Source: Microbacterium sp. EST19A (GTDB lineage: Bacteria; Actinomycetota; Actinomycetes; Actinomycetales; Microbacteriaceae). From it: 64,000 bases of DNA. Both the position numbers and the translations under genes were made by a program. Under the pieces are notes generated by a model, which was not told where the DNA came from, searched no databases, and saw only the letters and a list, made by a program, of their open reading frames with translations. This document shows positions 17,735 through 26,371 of the stretch, piece after piece. The stretch spans positions 1-64,000 of the forward strand of contig NZ_JAHXYZ010000006.1 in NCBI RefSeq assembly GCF_019969685.1. Reading direction: 5' to 3'. The stretch's first letter is position 1. Each line of letters starts with the position of its first letter.

Positions 17735-19282
17735 TCACCTGCTGCCGTCGAAGACCTCGCCCTCCATCGCGTCGTACCCCTCGGTCTGCGGGTCGCCGTG
17801 CGATCCGCCGGACAGCGCGTACTCCTCCTCGGGCGAGAGCACCAGGCGGTGGCGGAAGAAGAGCCCGAAGCCGAGCAGAATCACGACGTACACGATCGCG
17901 ATCGCGATGATCGCCGGACCGAACGTCGGGTTGAGCAGGAAACCGACGAAGATGAGCGCGGCGATGACGAGCGCGACGGCCGCCCCGGGGATGCCCCACG
18001 GGCTGCGGTAAGGACGGTCGACGTTCGGGTACTTCCTGCGCAGGATCATGAACGAGACGAGCTGGAGGCCGTACGCGAGCACCGCGCCCCAGACCGCGAT
18101 GTTCAGCACGATCGCACCCGCCACGGATCCGGCGCCTTCCGCATCGACGGCGGCGAGCACGTCGAGGACGATGAGGGCGATGAAGCCGACGGCCGCACCG
18201 ACGACGAGCGCCACCCAGGGCGTCTGCCGCTTGCCGGTGAGGGAGAGGAACCGCGGGTAGTAGCCGGCGCGGGAGAGCGAGTACATGTTGCGGCCGTACG
18301 CGAACATGATGCCCTGCAGCGAGGCGAGAAGGCCGATCAGCGCGAACAGGGCGAGCACGGCGGCGAGCTGGTCGCCGACGATCGCGCGGAAGCCGTCGAG
18401 CAGAGGCTCGCCGGCGGTGCCCGTGGCCTCGGCGCCGATCACGCCGGTGTTGAGGAACAGCACCAGGAGTCCGGTCACGATGAGCGTGCCGCGAGCCCAG
18501 AATCCGGCCTTCGGGATGTCGCGGGTCGGGTTGTGCGACTCCTCGGCGGCGAGCGGAAGCTCTTCGATGCCCAGGAAGAACCACATCGCGAAGGGAAGGG
18601 CGAACAGGATCGGCAGCACGCCGTGCGGCAGGAAGGTCGTCTGACCCTCGTCGGGGACGATGTCCCACAGGGCGCCCCAGCTGAAGGCGCCGGAGAAGAG
18701 AGCCATCACGGAGAACACCAGGATGATGCCGATCGAGATGATCGACACGACGATCGCGAAGCGGAAGGAGATCGCCGCTCCGGCGGAGTTCAGGGCGATG
18801 AAGACCACGTAGAGGATCAGATACCAGAGCCATCCCGGCAGCTCGAGGCCCAGCAGCTCGCTGGTGATGCCGTTCGCATACGACGCCGAGAAGTAGACGA
18901 TCACCGCCGTCGTCGCCACGTACTCGATCGTCTCCGCGGCTCCGGTGACGAGGCCGCCCCACGGGCCCATCGCGGATCGGGCGAAGGAGTAGGCGCCACC
19001 GGTGTGCGGCATCATCGCGGCCATCTCGCCGATCGCGAAGATCATCCCGTAGTACATCAGCACGAGGATCGCGAACGCGATCAGCATGCCGCCGAAGCCG
19101 GCGAAGTCGATGCCGAAGTTCCAGCCGGAGAAGTCGCCGGAGATGACGGCGGCGACCGCGAGACCCCACAGGCCCCAGACGCCCGCCGATCTCTTCAGGG
19201 TGCGTTTCTCGAAGTACTCGCTCCCGGCACGTGTATAGGTCGCCCCAGCGACCTTGCGGGACCCACTGCTCTGCTCAGACAT
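17735..19282 (-). CDS. APC-family amino acid/amine permease, ethanolamine-permease-like
   Basis: A 515-aa transporter with about 12 membrane segments. The start of the transport domain (GLAVAAVISGDFSGWNFG, then MIFAIGEMAAMMPHTGGAYS) matches APC permeases, especially the ethanolamine permease branch. The ATG at 19282 follows GGAGAG. It is divergent from a gamma-glutamylation gene cluster, so it probably imports that pathway's amine (ethanolamine, putrescine or a related monoamine). Confidence 0.85.
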   Translation of the reverse strand: MSEQSSGSRKVAGATYTRAGSEYFEKRTLKRSAGVWGLWGLAVAAVISGDFSGWNFGIDFAGFGGMLIAFAILVLMYYGMIFAIGEMAAMMPHTGGAYSFARSAMGPWGGLVTGAAETIEYVATTAVIVYFSASYANGITSELLGLELPGWLWYLILYVVFIALNSAGAAISFRFAIVVSIISIGIILVFSVMALFSGAFSWGALWDIVPDEGQTTFLPHGVLPILFALPFAMWFFLGIEELPLAAEESHNPTRDIPKAGFWARGTLIVTGLLVLFLNTGVIGAEATGTAGEPLLDGFRAIVGDQLAAVLALFALIGLLASLQGIMFAYGRNMYSLSRAGYYPRFLSLTGKRQTPWVALVVGAAVGFIALIVLDVLAAVDAEGAGSVAGAIVLNIAVWGAVLAYGLQLVSFMILRRKYPNVDRPYRSPWGIPGAAVALVIAALIFVGFLLNPTFGPAIIAIAIVYVVILLGFGLFFRHRLVLSPEEEYALSGGSHGDPQTEGYDAMEGEVFDGSR

Positions 19283-19353
19283 CCGCTCTCCGTTCGCATG
19301 CATACCGGCGCCGGGTGCACCTTGCGGATGATTGTGACAGTCAATGGTGGTTT

Positions 19354-19369
19354 CGTCTACCTTTAGACG
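19354..19369. promoter_or_regulatory. Candidate operator in the permease/glutamylation divergent region
   Basis: CGTCTA-CCTT-TAGACG is a perfect 6-bp dyad with a 4-nt spacer, in the 156-nt region between the two divergent start codons. It could bind the FadR-type regulator encoded at 23701-24423. No second copy was seen, so the link is inferred. Confidence 0.5.
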
Positions 19370-19438
19370 TCGAGGTGATCTACTCTGAGGGCGAAGCCGG
19401 TCGGTCGATCGCTTCACCACGACGACGGGAGCGAGAAG

Positions 19439-20794
19439 ATGTCGGGAAACCTGAGCATCGAGCAGCTGGATGCCGGCATCGCCGCCGGCGAGATCGACAC
19501 GGTGATCGTGGCCTTCGCCGATGCGCAAGGACGACTGGTCGGCAAACGGGTCTCCGCGCGCCTGTTCCAGGAGGACATCCTGCATCACGGCGCCGAGGCC
19601 TGCGACTACCTGCTGTCGGTCGATGTCGACATGAACACGGTCGACGGCTACGCGATGTCCGGTTGGAACCGCGGCTACGGCGACATGGTGCTGCGGCCGG
19701 ATGTCGTCACGCTCCGCCGGATGCCGTGGCTCGAGGGCACCGTCCTGATCATGGCCGACCTGGTCTGGCAGAACGGCGAACCGGTCGGACCGTCACCGCG
19801 CGCGATCCTCGACCGGCAGCGCGATCGCCTCGCGGAGCGGGGCTGGACCGCGTTCTCGGGCACCGAGCTCGAGTTCATCGTGTTCGAGAACACGTACCGC
19901 GACGCCTGGGCCCGCAAGTACGAGGGCCTGACGCCGGCGACCGACTACAACGTCGACTACAACCTGCAGGCCTCGACCCGCATGGAGCCCCTGCTGCGCG
20001 ACATCCGCAACGGGATGGACGGCGCGGGCATGTACTGCGAGGGCGTCAAGGGCGAATGCAACTTCGGCCAGCAGGAGATCGCGTTCCGCTACGCCGAGGT
20101 GCGCGAGACCGCCGACCAGCACGTGATCTACAAGAACGGCGCCAAGGAGATCGCAGAGCAGCACGGCCAGGCGCTCACCTTCATGGCGAAGTTCAACGAA
20201 CGGGAGGGCAACAGCTGCCACATCCACCTCTCCCTGCGGGCGGACGACGGGACCCCGGTGATGGCGGGCGACGGCGAGCACGGGTTCAGCCCGGTCATGG
20301 AGCACTGGATCGCCGGCATCCTGGCGACGCTCCGCGAGTTCACGCTGCTCTATGCGCCCAACATCAACTCCTACAAGCGCTTCGCGAAGGGCAGCTTCGC
20401 GCCCACCGGAGTCGCCTGGGGCATCGACAACCGCACTTGCGCGCTGCGCGTGATCGGCAGCGGCTCAGGGCTGCGCGTCGAGAACCGGGTGCCCGGCGGA
20501 GACGTGAACCCGTACATGGGCATCTCGGCGATCATCGCGGGCGGACTGTACGGGATCGAGAACGAGCTGCCGCTTCCCGAGCGCTTCACCGGCAACGCCT
20601 ACGAAGCCGGCGTCGACCATCTGCCGACGACCCTCCGCGAAGCGGCGCAGCTGTTCAGCGAGTCGACCATCGCGAGAGCGGCGTTCGGCGACGACGTCGT
20701 CGACCACTACCTGAACCAGGCGCGCATCGAGCTCGAGGCCTACGACGCCGCCGTCACCGACTGGGAGCGCATCCGTGGTTTCGAGCGGCTCTGA
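19439..20794 (+). CDS. Glutamine synthetase-like gamma-glutamylamine synthetase (GlnA4/PuuA type)
   Basis: A 451-aa ATP-dependent ligase of the glutamine synthetase fold. Catalytic blocks are present: FSGTELEFIVFE (metal Glu), CNFGQQEIAFRYAE, NSCHIHLSL and the Arg-rich NRTCALRVIGSG and RVENRVPGGDVNPY. The sequence style and the neighbouring hydrolase and aldehyde dehydrogenase genes indicate ligation of glutamate to an amine rather than to ammonia. In Streptomyces the GlnA4 branch uses ethanolamine, and in E. coli PuuA uses putrescine; I cannot decide between these. It probably starts the operon that runs to the FadR-type gene. Confidence 0.85.
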   Translation: MSGNLSIEQLDAGIAAGEIDTVIVAFADAQGRLVGKRVSARLFQEDILHHGAEACDYLLSVDVDMNTVDGYAMSGWNRGYGDMVLRPDVVTLRRMPWLEGTVLIMADLVWQNGEPVGPSPRAILDRQRDRLAERGWTAFSGTELEFIVFENTYRDAWARKYEGLTPATDYNVDYNLQASTRMEPLLRDIRNGMDGAGMYCEGVKGECNFGQQEIAFRYAEVRETADQHVIYKNGAKEIAEQHGQALTFMAKFNEREGNSCHIHLSLRADDGTPVMAGDGEHGFSPVMEHWIAGILATLREFTLLYAPNINSYKRFAKGSFAPTGVAWGIDNRTCALRVIGSGSGLRVENRVPGGDVNPYMGISAIIAGGLYGIENELPLPERFTGNAYEAGVDHLPTTLREAAQLFSESTIARAAFGDDVVDHYLNQARIELEAYDAAVTDWERIRGFERL

Positions 20795-21527
20795 CCGGGC
20801 ACCGCTGATCGGTGTCACGACGTACCTGGAGCGGGCGCAGCAGGGGGTGTGGGATGTGCGGGCGGCGTTCCTGCCCGAGCAGTATCTGACCGGGGTGACC
20901 GCGTCGGGCGGCATCGCCCTGCTGCTGCCGCCGCAGGATCCGGAGACCGCGGATGCGGCCATCGCCGGGATGGACGGACTGATCCTCTCGGGGGGCGCCG
21001 ACGTCGCGCCCGAGCTCTACGGCGCGGAGCGGCATCCGCTCACCGATCCCGCCCGCGTCGATCGCGACGCGTGGGAGCTCGCGCTGTTCCGGGCGGCGGA
21101 GCGCCGGCGCATCCCGGTGCTCGCGATCTGCCGGGGCCTGCAGCTCGTCAACGTCGCCCGCGGCGGCACCCTGCAGCAGCACCTGCCCGAGTCGCTCGGC
21201 ACCGAGCGGTACCGCCTCGGCGGCGGCGTCTTCGCCGAGAACCACATCGAGGTGTCGGACGACACCGCGCTCGCCGGAGTCCTCGGCGCGGGCGATGCGC
21301 GGGTGCACAGCTACCACCACCAGGGCATCGAACGGCTCGGGGAGGGACTGGTCGCGGCCGCGCGCTCCGATGACGGACTCGTGCAGGCATTCGTCGACAC
21401 CGTGGACGGTCATGTCGTCGGCATCCAGTGGCACCCGGAGGAGAACGCCGACGACCGGCGCCTCTTCGAAGATCTCGTCTCACAGGCTCGTGCGTTCGCC
21501 GCGCGGCGGAAGGAGGACGCCCGATGA
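20775..21527 (+). CDS. Class I glutamine amidotransferase-like gamma-glutamyl hydrolase (PuuD type, peptidase C26)
   Basis: A 250-aa hydrolase with the nucleophile Cys in LAICRGLQLVNVARGG and the catalytic His-Glu in GIQWHPEEN. The early motif LILSGGADVAPELYG is typical of PuuD, which cleaves the gamma-glutamyl group from the oxidised amine. The GTG start lies 20 nt inside the end of the synthetase gene, and its stop overlaps the dehydrogenase start (ATGA), so the three are tightly coupled. Confidence 0.88.
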   Translation: MVSSGSDRAPLIGVTTYLERAQQGVWDVRAAFLPEQYLTGVTASGGIALLLPPQDPETADAAIAGMDGLILSGGADVAPELYGAERHPLTDPARVDRDAWELALFRAAERRRIPVLAICRGLQLVNVARGGTLQQHLPESLGTERYRLGGGVFAENHIEVSDDTALAGVLGAGDARVHSYHHQGIERLGEGLVAAARSDDGLVQAFVDTVDGHVVGIQWHPEENADDRRLFEDLVSQARAFAARRKEDAR

Positions 21528-22885
21528 GCGCGTTCACAGTCATCAACCCGTCGACCGGTGCCGCGATCCGCGATGTCACCCGTGCCGACGTCGGAGAGAC
21601 GGATGCCGCGATCGCCCGCGCCGTCTCCGCGCAGCGCCGGTGGGCGGCACTGGCGCCGGTCGCACGGGCGGATGCGCTCCGGTCGTTCGCCCGCGCCGTC
21701 GAGGGTGCGGTCGAAGAGCTGGCCCAGCTGGAGGTGCTCAACTCCGGGCATCCGATCGGCTCCGCCCGCTGGGAGGCCGGGCACGTCGCCCAAGTGCTCA
21801 ACTACTACTCCGCCGACCCGGAGCGCCTCTCGGGGCGGCAGATCCCGGTGGCCGGGGGCCTCGACGTGACCTTCCACGACCCGTACGGAGTGGTCGGGAT
21901 CATCGTGCCGTGGAACTTCCCGATGACGATCGCCTCGTGGGCGTTCGCGCCGGCGCTCGCCGCGGGCAACGCCGTCGTGCTGAAGCCTGCCGAGCTGACC
22001 CCGCTCACCGCGATCCGCCTCGGCGAGCTCGCGCTCGAGGCAGGGCTCCCGGAGGGGCTGTTCGAGGTCGTCACCGGCTCGGGGTCGGTCGTCGGTCAGC
22101 GTCTGGTCGAGCACCCCGACGTGCGCAAGGTCGTGTTCACCGGCTCGACCGAGGTCGGCATCGAGGTCGCGGCGGGGTGCGCCCGCGCGCTCAAGCCGGT
22201 CACCCTCGAACTCGGCGGCAAGAGCGCGAACATCGTCTTCGCCGACGCCGACCTCGAGCGGGCGGCGGCAGCCGTCCCCGGTTCGGTCTTCGACAACGCG
22301 GGTCAGGACTGCTGCGCGCGCAGCCGCCTCCTCGTGCAGCGCTCGGTGTACGACCGCTTCCTCGAGCTGCTCGAACCGGCCGTGGCGGCGTGGCGCGTGG
22401 GCGACCCCGGCAGCGCCGACACCGACATGGGGCCGCTGATCTCGGCCGGGCACCGCGACACCGTCGCCTCGTTCCTCGACGGCGCCGACATCGCGTTCCG
22501 CGGCACCGCGCCCGAGGGGGACGGGTTCTGGTTCGCTCCCGCCGTCGTGCTCGCCGACCCCGCCGACCGCATCGCGCAGCAGGAGATCTTCGGTCCCGTC
22601 GTCGCCGTGATGCCGTTCGAGGACGAAGCCGACGCGATCCGCCTGGCGAACGACACGGTCTACGGACTCGCCGGCTCCGTGTGGACCGAGAGCCTGGGGC
22701 GCGGTGTGCGCGTGGCGCGCGGAGTGCGCAGCGGGGTGCTCTCGGTGAACTCGCACTCCTCGGTGCGCTACGCCACGCCATTCGGCGGCATGAAGGCCTC
22801 GGGCCTGGGGCGAGAGCTCGGCCCCGACGCGGCCGAGCACTTCACCGAGACCAAGAACGTCTTCTTCGCGACCGATGACCTCTGA
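21524..22885 (+). CDS. NAD(P)-dependent aldehyde dehydrogenase (PuuC type)
   Basis: A 453-aa aldehyde dehydrogenase with the NAD site VFTGSTEVG, general base Glu in LELGGKSANIVF and catalytic Cys in NAGQDCCARSRL. The ATG at 21524 has GGAGG 7 nt upstream. In this operon it should oxidise the gamma-glutamyl amino-aldehyde made from the imported amine. No amine oxidase is present; the SDR next door may provide an oxidation step instead. Confidence 0.93.
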   Translation: MSAFTVINPSTGAAIRDVTRADVGETDAAIARAVSAQRRWAALAPVARADALRSFARAVEGAVEELAQLEVLNSGHPIGSARWEAGHVAQVLNYYSADPERLSGRQIPVAGGLDVTFHDPYGVVGIIVPWNFPMTIASWAFAPALAAGNAVVLKPAELTPLTAIRLGELALEAGLPEGLFEVVTGSGSVVGQRLVEHPDVRKVVFTGSTEVGIEVAAGCARALKPVTLELGGKSANIVFADADLERAAAAVPGSVFDNAGQDCCARSRLLVQRSVYDRFLELLEPAVAAWRVGDPGSADTDMGPLISAGHRDTVASFLDGADIAFRGTAPEGDGFWFAPAVVLADPADRIAQQEIFGPVVAVMPFEDEADAIRLANDTVYGLAGSVWTESLGRGVRVARGVRSGVLSVNSHSSVRYATPFGGMKASGLGRELGPDAAEHFTETKNVFFATDDL

Positions 22886-22924
22886 GCACGTCGCACCCCA
22901 TCCCATCCGGAACGGAGAACCCAC

Positions 22925-23704
22925 ATGAGCATCGATCTGACCCAGCGACTGAAGGACCGCGTCGCCATCATCACCGGCGGCGCGAGCGGCATCGGGTTCG
23001 CGACCGCGAAGCGCTTCGCGGACGAAGGCGCCTTCGTCGTGATCGCCGACGTCGACCCGGCGTCGGGTGAAGCGGCGGCGGCGGAGGTCGGAGGCGCGTT
23101 CCGTCCGGTCGACGTCGCCGACGAAGCCAAGGTCGATGCGCTCTTCAACGGCGTCGCCGAGGAGTTCGGGCGCATCGACATCGCCTTCAACAACGCCGGG
23201 ATCTCTCCGGCCGACGACGACTCGATCGAGACGACCGAGCTGCCGGCGTGGGACCGGGTGCAGGACGTGAACCTCAAGAGCGTGTACCTGTGCAGCCGCG
23301 CGGCTCTGCGCCACATGGTGCCGGCCGGGCGCGGTTCGATCATCAACACCGCGTCGTTCGTCGCGCTGCTGGGCTCGGCGACCTCGCAGATCAGCTACAC
23401 CGCATCGAAGGGCGGCGTGCTGGCGATGTCGCGCGAACTGGGCGTGCAGTTCGCGCGGCAGGGGGTGCGGGTGAACGCGCTGTGCCCCGGGCCGGTGAAC
23501 ACCCCGCTGCTGCAGGAGCTGTTCGCCAAGGATCCGGAGCGCGCGCAACGGCGACTCGTGCACGTGCCGATGGGGCGCTTCGCGGAACCGGAGGAGCTGG
23601 CGGCAGCCGTGGCCTTCCTCGCCTCCGACGACTCGTCGTTCATCACCGCCAGCGCGTTCGTCGTCGACGGCGGCATCACCAACGCCTACGTCACCCCGCT
23701 GTGA
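22925..23704 (+). CDS. SDR-family oxidoreductase
   Basis: A 259-aa short-chain dehydrogenase with the Rossmann motif TGGASGIG near residue 18-25, NNAG, a catalytic Ser region (INTASFVALLGS) and the YxxxK pair in SYTASKGG. The ATG is preceded by GGAGAA. It is the fourth gene of the operon. An alcohol oxidation, for example of gamma-glutamyl-ethanolamide, would fit if the amine is an amino alcohol; this is inference. Confidence 0.9.
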   Translation: MSIDLTQRLKDRVAIITGGASGIGFATAKRFADEGAFVVIADVDPASGEAAAAEVGGAFRPVDVADEAKVDALFNGVAEEFGRIDIAFNNAGISPADDDSIETTELPAWDRVQDVNLKSVYLCSRAALRHMVPAGRGSIINTASFVALLGSATSQISYTASKGGVLAMSRELGVQFARQGVRVNALCPGPVNTPLLQELFAKDPERAQRRLVHVPMGRFAEPEELAAAVAFLASDDSSFITASAFVVDGGITNAYVTPL

Positions 23705-24423
23705 ACGACCACGACGGCGACCTCGTCGAGGTGCGGAAGGCGGTCTATCGGCCGCTGCGACGCGGCAATGCGCTCGAGGACGCCGTCGCCCGGCTCGTGC
23801 AGACCATCCGTCTCGGCGTGGTCGCCCCGGGGGAGTCGCTGCCCCCGGAGCGCGAGCTCGCGGCGTCGTTCGGCGTGAGCCGTGACACCGTGCGCGAGGC
23901 GATCCGCGAGCTGGCCGACACCGGCTACCTCCTTGCCCGGCGAGGTCGGTACGGAGGCACCTTCGTGGCGGACCCGTTGCCGCATCCGTCGGTTCCCGGT
24001 GCCGTGACAGCGGAGAAGATCGACGACGTCCTGGGTCTGCGTCGCGTGCTCGAGACCGGATCCGCGCGCGCGGCCGCGAGCCGGTCTCTGGATGCCGCGA
24101 CCCGCGCCGACCTCTGGGCGCGGCACGAGGCGGCACTTCCCGCGGGCCCGGACGAATACCGACGACTCGACACGCTCCTGCATCTGGCGATCGCCGAGGC
24201 CGCCGGCATCCCCTCGCTCGTCGCCCTCGTGGCGGAGAACCGCGCCGACGTCAATGCGTGGCTCGACACGTTCCCGCTGATGCCGCGGAACATCCAGCAC
24301 TCCGGAGAGCAGCACGAGAGCATCGTCTCCGCGATCCTCGCCGGGCGCCCCGATGCGGCGGAGGAGGCGATGCGCGATCACCTCGCCGGATCCGAGGCGC
24401 TGCTGCGCGGCTTCCTGCTGTAG
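23701..24423 (+). CDS. FadR-type GntR-family regulator
   Basis: A 240-aa regulator with an N-terminal winged HTH (PPERELAASFGVSRDTVREA near residues 45-64) and an all-helical FCD effector domain containing the Asp/His positions (RRLDTLLHLAIAEAAG, then HESIVSAILAG). The GTG start overlaps the SDR stop (GTGA). It is the last gene of the amine operon and probably regulates it and the divergent permease. Confidence 0.9.
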   Translation: MNDHDGDLVEVRKAVYRPLRRGNALEDAVARLVQTIRLGVVAPGESLPPERELAASFGVSRDTVREAIRELADTGYLLARRGRYGGTFVADPLPHPSVPGAVTAEKIDDVLGLRRVLETGSARAAASRSLDAATRADLWARHEAALPAGPDEYRRLDTLLHLAIAEAAGIPSLVALVAENRADVNAWLDTFPLMPRNIQHSGEQHESIVSAILAGRPDAAEEAMRDHLAGSEALLRGFLL

Positions 24424-24451
24424 GCCCGGCGCAGCGGGTCGTGCCGCCGGA

Positions 24452-25351
24452 TCAGCGGTCGTCGTAGCCCCACCGGATGCCGAGCGCACCGGGACCGAAA
24501 TCGCGACGGGTCTGATGCACGGACGCCTGCGGCCGCAGCGGGCGGTACACCGCCTCCTCGGTGGCCTCCGTGCGTTCGAGCTCGTCGATCCAGTCCGGGA
24601 TCGCGTCCTCGTGGAACCGCGTCCACAGCACGAGGTCGCGGATCGGACGCACGACGAAGGCCCCGGTCTCGGGCTGCGACGTGTAGTCGTCATGACCCTC
24701 CATCGTGACCTCGATCATCGTCGTCACCCCGAGGGAGAGGGGCTGATCCAGCTGCAGGACGTACGCGTACACGCGCTCGCTCGCGTGCAGATGATCGCGG
24801 ACCATCCGCGCACCGTGGACCGTCATCTGCGGGCGGTCGATGGGGTCCTCCGCCGACAGCAGCGTGTAGGTCACGAACTCGACCGTGCCGGGCGAGACGG
24901 ATTGGAGGAGCGTCCTCGACGTGCGGCGGCGGAGATAGCCGTCGGCGGTGACGTCTCCCACGACATGCGTCGAGATCTCCCGGGTGATGTCGAGCGGTGG
25001 CGCATCGAGGATCTCGAGGGTCTCGTTCAGCGCCTGAGTGATCTGCTCTTCGGTGAACGGATTGCGCGGGTCGTGGAGCACGCCGAGCCGCACCCTCTCG
25101 GTCACCAGGGCGAGCAGGGCGCCGGGCGGCAGGTCGAGCAGGCGCTCGATGTCCTCGACCGCAGCCAGGGATGCCGCGCCCTCCGGTGCGCGCAGGCCGG
25201 AACGCCAGTAGCTCAACGTCGCCATCGAGACGGGGTTGGCACGATCGACCAGTCGGCGCCGCAGCCAGGACAGCGAGACTCCGCTCGCGCGGAGGGCTTC
25301 GGCGAAGACCTCGCCGAATGACCCGCCGTCCTCGCGCTCCAGCGACGTCAT
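24452..25351 (-). CDS. HTH regulator, paralogue A of a tandem pair
   Basis: A 299-aa protein. The N-terminal 70 residues look like an Xre-type HTH (VSLSWLRRRLVDRANPVS, then ATLSYWRSG). The remaining 200 residues are a conserved domain of unknown function, ending in RRDFGPGALGIRWGYDDR. The ATG at 25351 is chosen for its GAGGAGG ribosome site. The neighbour at 25382-26287 is a full-length paralogue in the same orientation, 30 nt upstream. The C-terminal domain may bind a ligand; no function is known to me. Confidence 0.75.
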   Translation of the reverse strand: MTSLEREDGGSFGEVFAEALRASGVSLSWLRRRLVDRANPVSMATLSYWRSGLRAPEGAASLAAVEDIERLLDLPPGALLALVTERVRLGVLHDPRNPFTEEQITQALNETLEILDAPPLDITREISTHVVGDVTADGYLRRRTSRTLLQSVSPGTVEFVTYTLLSAEDPIDRPQMTVHGARMVRDHLHASERVYAYVLQLDQPLSLGVTTMIEVTMEGHDDYTSQPETGAFVVRPIRDLVLWTRFHEDAIPDWIDELERTEATEEAVYRPLRPQASVHQTRRDFGPGALGIRWGYDDR

Positions 25352-25381
25352 CTCACCCTCCTCATCCGGAACCATAGCCCG

Positions 25382-26287
25382 TCATCGGTCGTAGCCCCAG
25401 CGGAGGCCGAGGATGCCCGGGCCGAAGTCCCGCCGCGACAGATGGATCGAGTCGAGCGGGGTCAGCGCCGTCGACACGAGACCGTCGGTCGCGGGAGACC
25501 GCTCGAACTCATGGATCCAGTCGGGAACGGCATCCGGATGGAATCGGGTCCACAGGAGCAGATTGCGGATCGGGCGCATCACGAACGCCGCGGTCTCGTC
25601 CTCGACGAGAAGCGCTCCGGTGCTCGGCGGAGGGACCTCCATGCTGATCTCCAGCATCGTCGTGGCGCCGATCAGCAGCGGCCGGTCCAGGCGCAGGACG
25701 CAGGCGTAGACGTGCTCGCTCTCGTGGAGATGCTCTCGTATCAGCGTCGCGCCGCGGAGCGTGGATCGGGGGCGACGGACGATGTTCTCGGCGGACATCA
25801 GCGCGTAGGTCATCTCGTGGACGAACGGTGCGACGGCCTGGATGAGCACGTGCGCGGTGCGGCTGCGCAGCATCCCGTTCTCGTCGACCGTCGACACGAC
25901 GTGGGCGCTCAGCGCTCGGGTGAGCTCGATCGGGGGCGCGTCGAGCAGGCGCAGGGTCTCCTCCGACGCCTCGGCGACCTGGGTCTCGGTGAACGGGTTC
26001 TGTGCCGGCGCGAGTGCGCCGAGCCGCGTGCGGGTTCCCACCAGGTGGAGGAGCGCGCCCGGGTCGAGTCCCAGCAGCTGCTCGATGTCCTCCAGGGCGG
26101 TCAGCGACCGCAGCCCCTCGGGATGCCGTTCGCCGGCGCGCCAGTAGCTGAGCGTCGCGACGGAGATCGGATTCGCTCGATCCCGAAGCCTCCGGTGCAG
26201 CCAGGAGAGCGAGACCTGACGCGCCGTGATGGCTGCCGAGAAGGCCTGTGCGAATGCCGTCGGACTTTCGTCCCCCATGTCGAGCAT
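25382..26287 (-). CDS. HTH regulator, paralogue B of a tandem pair
   Basis: A 301-aa protein aligned along its whole length with the downstream gene: VSLSWLHRRLRDRANPIS, ATLSYWRAG, LLLWTRFHPDAVPDWIHEFER and the same RRDFGPGILGLRWGYD end. ATG at 26287 has GGGAG upstream; a second ATG lies 9 nt further in. The pair arose by tandem duplication. They may regulate the adjacent amine or aminotransferase genes, but position is the only evidence. Confidence 0.75.
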   Translation of the reverse strand: MLDMGDESPTAFAQAFSAAITARQVSLSWLHRRLRDRANPISVATLSYWRAGERHPEGLRSLTALEDIEQLLGLDPGALLHLVGTRTRLGALAPAQNPFTETQVAEASEETLRLLDAPPIELTRALSAHVVSTVDENGMLRSRTAHVLIQAVAPFVHEMTYALMSAENIVRRPRSTLRGATLIREHLHESEHVYACVLRLDRPLLIGATTMLEISMEVPPPSTGALLVEDETAAFVMRPIRNLLLWTRFHPDAVPDWIHEFERSPATDGLVSTALTPLDSIHLSRRDFGPGILGLRWGYDR

Positions 26288-26371
26288 GATGTCTCCCGGG
26301 CGACACCATATCGCCGGGATCGGGGGTCCCGAGGGCGCGAACCGATATGCTGGCTCGCCTCCTGGGAGGGG

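Noticed and set aside
16808..19366. 852-codon plus-strand frame opposite the DUF445 and permease genes
   Set aside because: Crosses three supported genes on either strand and a perfect terminator hairpin; composition is Arg/Glu/His-rich.
21410..24136. 908-codon minus-strand frame opposite the amine operon
   Set aside because: Lies opposite four well supported genes and has no family features.
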